A stretch of DNA of 8,576 bases from an uncultured Eubacteriales bacterium (GTDB lineage Bacteria; Bacillota; Clostridia; Oscillospirales; Oscillospiraceae). The translations under genes were made by a program, and so were the position numbers. Positions 7,190-8,576 of this stretch are shown in pieces (positions within the stretch are counted from its first letter, which is position 1; each line of letters opens with the position of its first letter). The stretch lies in assembly GCA_900554705.1 (NCBI GenBank), contig USIH01000095.1:1-8576 (forward strand), read 5' to 3'. The notes under the pieces were generated by a model. The model searched no databases. It saw only the letters and a program-made list of their open reading frames with translations, and had not been told where the DNA came from.

Positions 7190-7596
7190 TGGTTCTCTTC
7201 ACTTTCTTCCCAGCAGGTTTCCACCGCGCCGCCGTTGGTGACGGAAAAGATCGTCTGCCCGTCGGTGCTCTTGCACTGCGCGACAACGCGCATCTCGTCG
7301 CAGCCGAGATTTGTCATCAGGTCGGCGCCGATCAGCTTGGTAAGCTCCACATAGGTAACGGGCGCGAGCGTGTCGCAGTAAACACTTGCGCCGAACGCGC
7401 AGGCATCGTCGTAGCTCAGGGTGGAGGAGAGCGTCACGGTCAGCGTCGCGGAGCGCTCGTCATAGGAAAACGGCGCGTAGTTTGCCCAGTGCTCCTGCAT
7501 ATATTCGACGATCGGGAAATCCTCCGTTTTCTCCTTTTTGCACGCGCCGAGCAGGAGCGTCAGGAGGCAGCACAACAGAAGAAGCGCTTTTTTCAT
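7186..7596 (-). CDS. Small lipoprotein of unknown function
   Basis: A 136-aa protein with a classical type II signal peptide: MKK, a leucine-rich core and the lipobox LLGAC with the lipidated Cys at residue 19. It should be anchored on the outer face of the cytoplasmic membrane. The mature part is about 118 residues, acidic at the C-terminus (CWEESEENQ), and contains three or four cysteines that might form disulfides. I recognise no domain. The ATG at 7596 has a modest GGGTGAT site. It heads a unit with GtrA and the TfoX-domain gene and has its own plausible promoter just upstream. Confidence 0.8.
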   Translation of the reverse strand: MKKALLLLCCLLTLLLGACKKEKTEDFPIVEYMQEHWANYAPFSYDERSATLTVTLSSTLSYDDACAFGASVYCDTLAPVTYVELTKLIGADLMTNLGCDEMRVVAQCKSTDGQTIFSVTNGGAVETCWEESEENQ

Positions 7597-7614
7597 TGTC
7601 TATCACCCGACGCT

Positions 7615-7643
7615 ATTGTACACGATTTGCGCGCAAAAGTAAA
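7615..7643 (-). promoter_or_regulatory. Candidate sigma-70-type promoter for the lipoprotein-GtrA-TfoX unit
   Basis: On the minus strand TTTACT (7643-7638) and TACAAT (7620-7615) are 17 nt apart, in the 48-bp gap between the two lipoprotein genes. The -10 matches consensus in 5 of 6 positions and the -35 in 4 of 6. The predicted start would leave a leader of only about 12 nt before ATG 7596. A 12-bp palindrome TTTGCGCGCAAA (7626-7637) fills the spacer. Confidence 0.45.
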
Positions 7644-7644
7644 G

Positions 7645-8148
7645 CTATTCGAAGCTCAATTCCGTTCCGGACAGAATGCGGGAGAACTCGTCGCGGTACG
7701 TGCGTTCTTTATCTGCGTCGCACGAGATCGTCAGAGCGTAGTAGTAAGTTCCGTCGCTGAGCAGCAGACCGTTGCAGGCAAGCACCCCTTCTTCACCGGC
7801 GGCATTCCAGCGAAAGCGGTAGCCCGAATGCGGAAAACCGCCCACACAGACCGGTTCGAGCGCCGCGCTGTCGCTGCCTGTCAGGTGCACCAGCGCCTCG
7901 TCGAGCGTCTTTGCGGGGAAGATCTCCTCCATGACCTCGTAATCCGCGCATTCAAACAGAGCGATACGGCCGTCCTGTGCCGTGGCCGTAATGCGCAGGG
8001 TCTGCGGAAGGTCGGTGCGCAGGGTGCCTGCGGGAAGCTCCGTCGTCATGACCTCGTCCGAGACGACAAAGACGTCGGCGCGCTTGACGTGGCAGGCCGT
8101 GAGTGTTACAATCAAAAGAGAGCAGAACAAGAGTTTACAGATTTTCAT
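7645..8148 (-). CDS. Lipoprotein of unknown function
   Basis: A 167-aa protein starting at ATG 8148. The frame is open to an earlier ATG at 8181, but 8148 has GGAGGTG just upstream and begins directly with a signal peptide. The peptide MKICKLLFCSLLIVTLTAC ends in a lipobox with the lipidated Cys at residue 19. The mature domain has alternating beta-like stretches, FPHSGYRFRWNAAGEEG and a YYYALTISCDADKE segment. I recognise no characterised family; the pattern resembles small surface lipoproteins of Clostridia with a PsbP-like or DUF-type beta fold, but that is only an impression. Its 5' end overlaps the region from which the divergent DUF1294 gene is expressed. It is separated by 48 bp from the next minus-strand lipoprotein gene. 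Confidence 0.8.
   Translation of the reverse strand: MKICKLLFCSLLIVTLTACHVKRADVFVVSDEVMTTELPAGTLRTDLPQTLRITATAQDGRIALFECADYEVMEEIFPAKTLDEALVHLTGSDSAALEPVCVGGFPHSGYRFRWNAAGEEGVLACNGLLLSDGTYYYALTISCDADKERTYRDEFSRILSGTELSFE
8084..8112 (+). promoter_or_regulatory. Near-consensus promoter for the DUF1294 gene
   Basis: TTGACG (8084-8089), a 17-nt spacer and TACAAT (8107-8112) with an extended TGT just before the -10. Each hexamer matches the sigma-A consensus in 5 of 6 positions. It lies inside the coding start of the divergent lipoprotein gene and would give a leader of roughly 55 nt to ATG 8175. Confidence 0.6.
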
Positions 8149-8174
8149 AGACACCTCCGAAAGGGATGAAGCAG

Positions 8175-8456
8175 ATGGCATATGTATATGCGGCGTGGCT
8201 GCTGTTCATGAATCTCTTGTCCTTCCTCCTGATGGGGATCGACAAGCATAGGGCGCGGCGCGGCCTCCGGCGCATTTCCGAGCGAACGCTGCTTGGCACT
8301 GCGGCGCTTGGGGGCGCGCTCGGCGGCTTTTTGGGGATGTGCCTGTTCCGGCATAAGACGCGGCATTTCCGCTTTGTGCTCCTGCTTCCGCTTTTCACGG
8401 CGCTCTATTTTGCCCTGAGTGTCATGCTTTTCGGAAAAGGCGTTTTGCACTTCTAA
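8175..8456 (+). CDS. DUF1294 family membrane protein
   Basis: A 93-aa integral membrane protein of unknown function, DUF1294. The family pattern is clear: an N-terminal hydrophobic helix ending in LLMGIDKHRAR, then RRISERTLL, a glycine-rich segment GGALGGFLGM, FRHKTRH and a final hydrophobic helix. About three membrane segments are expected. Two starts are possible. ATG 8166 sits directly on the AAGGG with no spacer, while ATG 8175 has AAGGG 9 nt upstream and gives the usual family N-terminus, so 8175 is preferred. It is expressed divergently from the lipoprotein gene, with start codons only 26 bp apart. Confidence 0.9.
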   Translation: MAYVYAAWLLFMNLLSFLLMGIDKHRARRGLRRISERTLLGTAALGGALGGFLGMCLFRHKTRHFRFVLLLPLFTALYFALSVMLFGKGVLHF

Positions 8457-8465
8457 ACGAAACCG

Positions 8466-8483
8466 GGGAGACTGCTGTCTCCC
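8466..8483 (+). terminator. Stem-loop just after the DUF1294 gene, possible terminator
   Basis: GGGAGAC-TGCT-GTCTCCC forms a perfect 7-bp stem with a 4-nt loop, beginning 10 nt after the DUF1294 stop. No T-tract follows, so it is not a textbook intrinsic terminator by itself; together with the stronger hairpin at 8488-8519 it may still end transcription. Confidence 0.4.
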
Positions 8484-8487
8484 AGGT

Positions 8488-8519
8488 CAGCGTGTCGAAA
8501 AAATCTTTTCGACACGCTG
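8488..8519. repeat. Perfect 14-bp inverted repeat (hairpin)
   Basis: CAGCGTGTCGAAAA (8488-8501), a loop AATC and the exact reverse complement at 8506-8519. The stem is strong, but neither strand has a T-tract directly after it. It is followed by another short inverted repeat, TGGCAG-A-CTGCCA (8518-8530), and then six A residues. It may be a terminator, an RNA-processing structure or a copy of a dispersed repeat. The remaining bases 8531-8576 show no gene I can support. Confidence 0.6.
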
Positions 8520-8576
8520 GCAGACTGCCAAAAAAGTTCGGAAGACGAGCAACTCACGCCCGTCGGCGTATAGAGA

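Noticed and set aside
7189..8169. A 326-aa plus-strand open frame antisense to the two lipoproteins
   Set aside because: It lacks domain-like character and is rich in Arg/His/Gln typical of GC-rich shadow frames; both antisense genes have signal peptides and good ribosome binding sites.
1..8576. CRISPR arrays, tRNA/rRNA genes, insertion sequences or phage genes
   Set aside because: No direct-repeat arrays, cloverleaf-like segments, transposase or integrase motifs were seen by eye.

Overview
The window is GC-rich bacterial DNA with strong AGGAGG-type ribosome binding sites, very tight gene spacing and clostridial-looking families (GtrA, TfoX N-terminal domain, DUF1294, small lipoproteins). 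This suggests an anaerobic Firmicute, probably a gut-type member of Clostridia/Oscillospiraceae. The taxonomy is inferred from style and cannot be proven from the window.

Region 1 (1-6319, plus strand) is the distal part of one operon that begins upstream of the window. In order it holds two ribose/inositol-type ABC permeases (the first cut by the window edge), a COG1082-type sugar phosphate isomerase/epimerase TIM barrel, a 706-aa molybdopterin (bis-MGD, DMSO reductase superfamily) oxidoreductase, a 144-aa four-cluster [4Fe-4S] ferredoxin subunit and a Gfo/Idh/MocA NAD(P)-dependent sugar/polyol dehydrogenase. Genes overlap by 11 and 14 bp or are separated by 6 to 20 bp, with no internal terminator. 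A perfect 15-bp stem-loop at 6347-6384 closes the operon. The logic appears to be import of a sugar, polyol or glycoside, NAD-linked oxidation by the Gfo/Idh enzyme, isomerisation or elimination by the TIM barrel, and a cytosolic Mo/Fe-S redox step. The Mo pair has no Tat signal and no membrane anchor gene in the window. Coupling a Mo/W oxidoreductase to a sugar-acid/glycoside style catabolic cassette is the most interesting feature, and its substrate cannot be read from sequence.

Region 2 (6391-8148, minus strand) carries small housekeeping or unknown genes. There is a lipoprotein (8148-7645), then a three-gene unit of lipoprotein (7596-7186), GtrA-like membrane protein (7189-6731) and TfoX N-terminal-domain protein (6716-6417). 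The TfoX gene looks frameshifted near 6458; restoring one base extends it to 6391, right up to the shared bidirectional terminator.

Region 3 (8084-8576) has a near-consensus promoter lying inside the start of the divergent lipoprotein gene, a DUF1294 membrane protein (8175-8456), and a gene-free tail of stacked inverted repeats that may be a terminator or a dispersed repeat.
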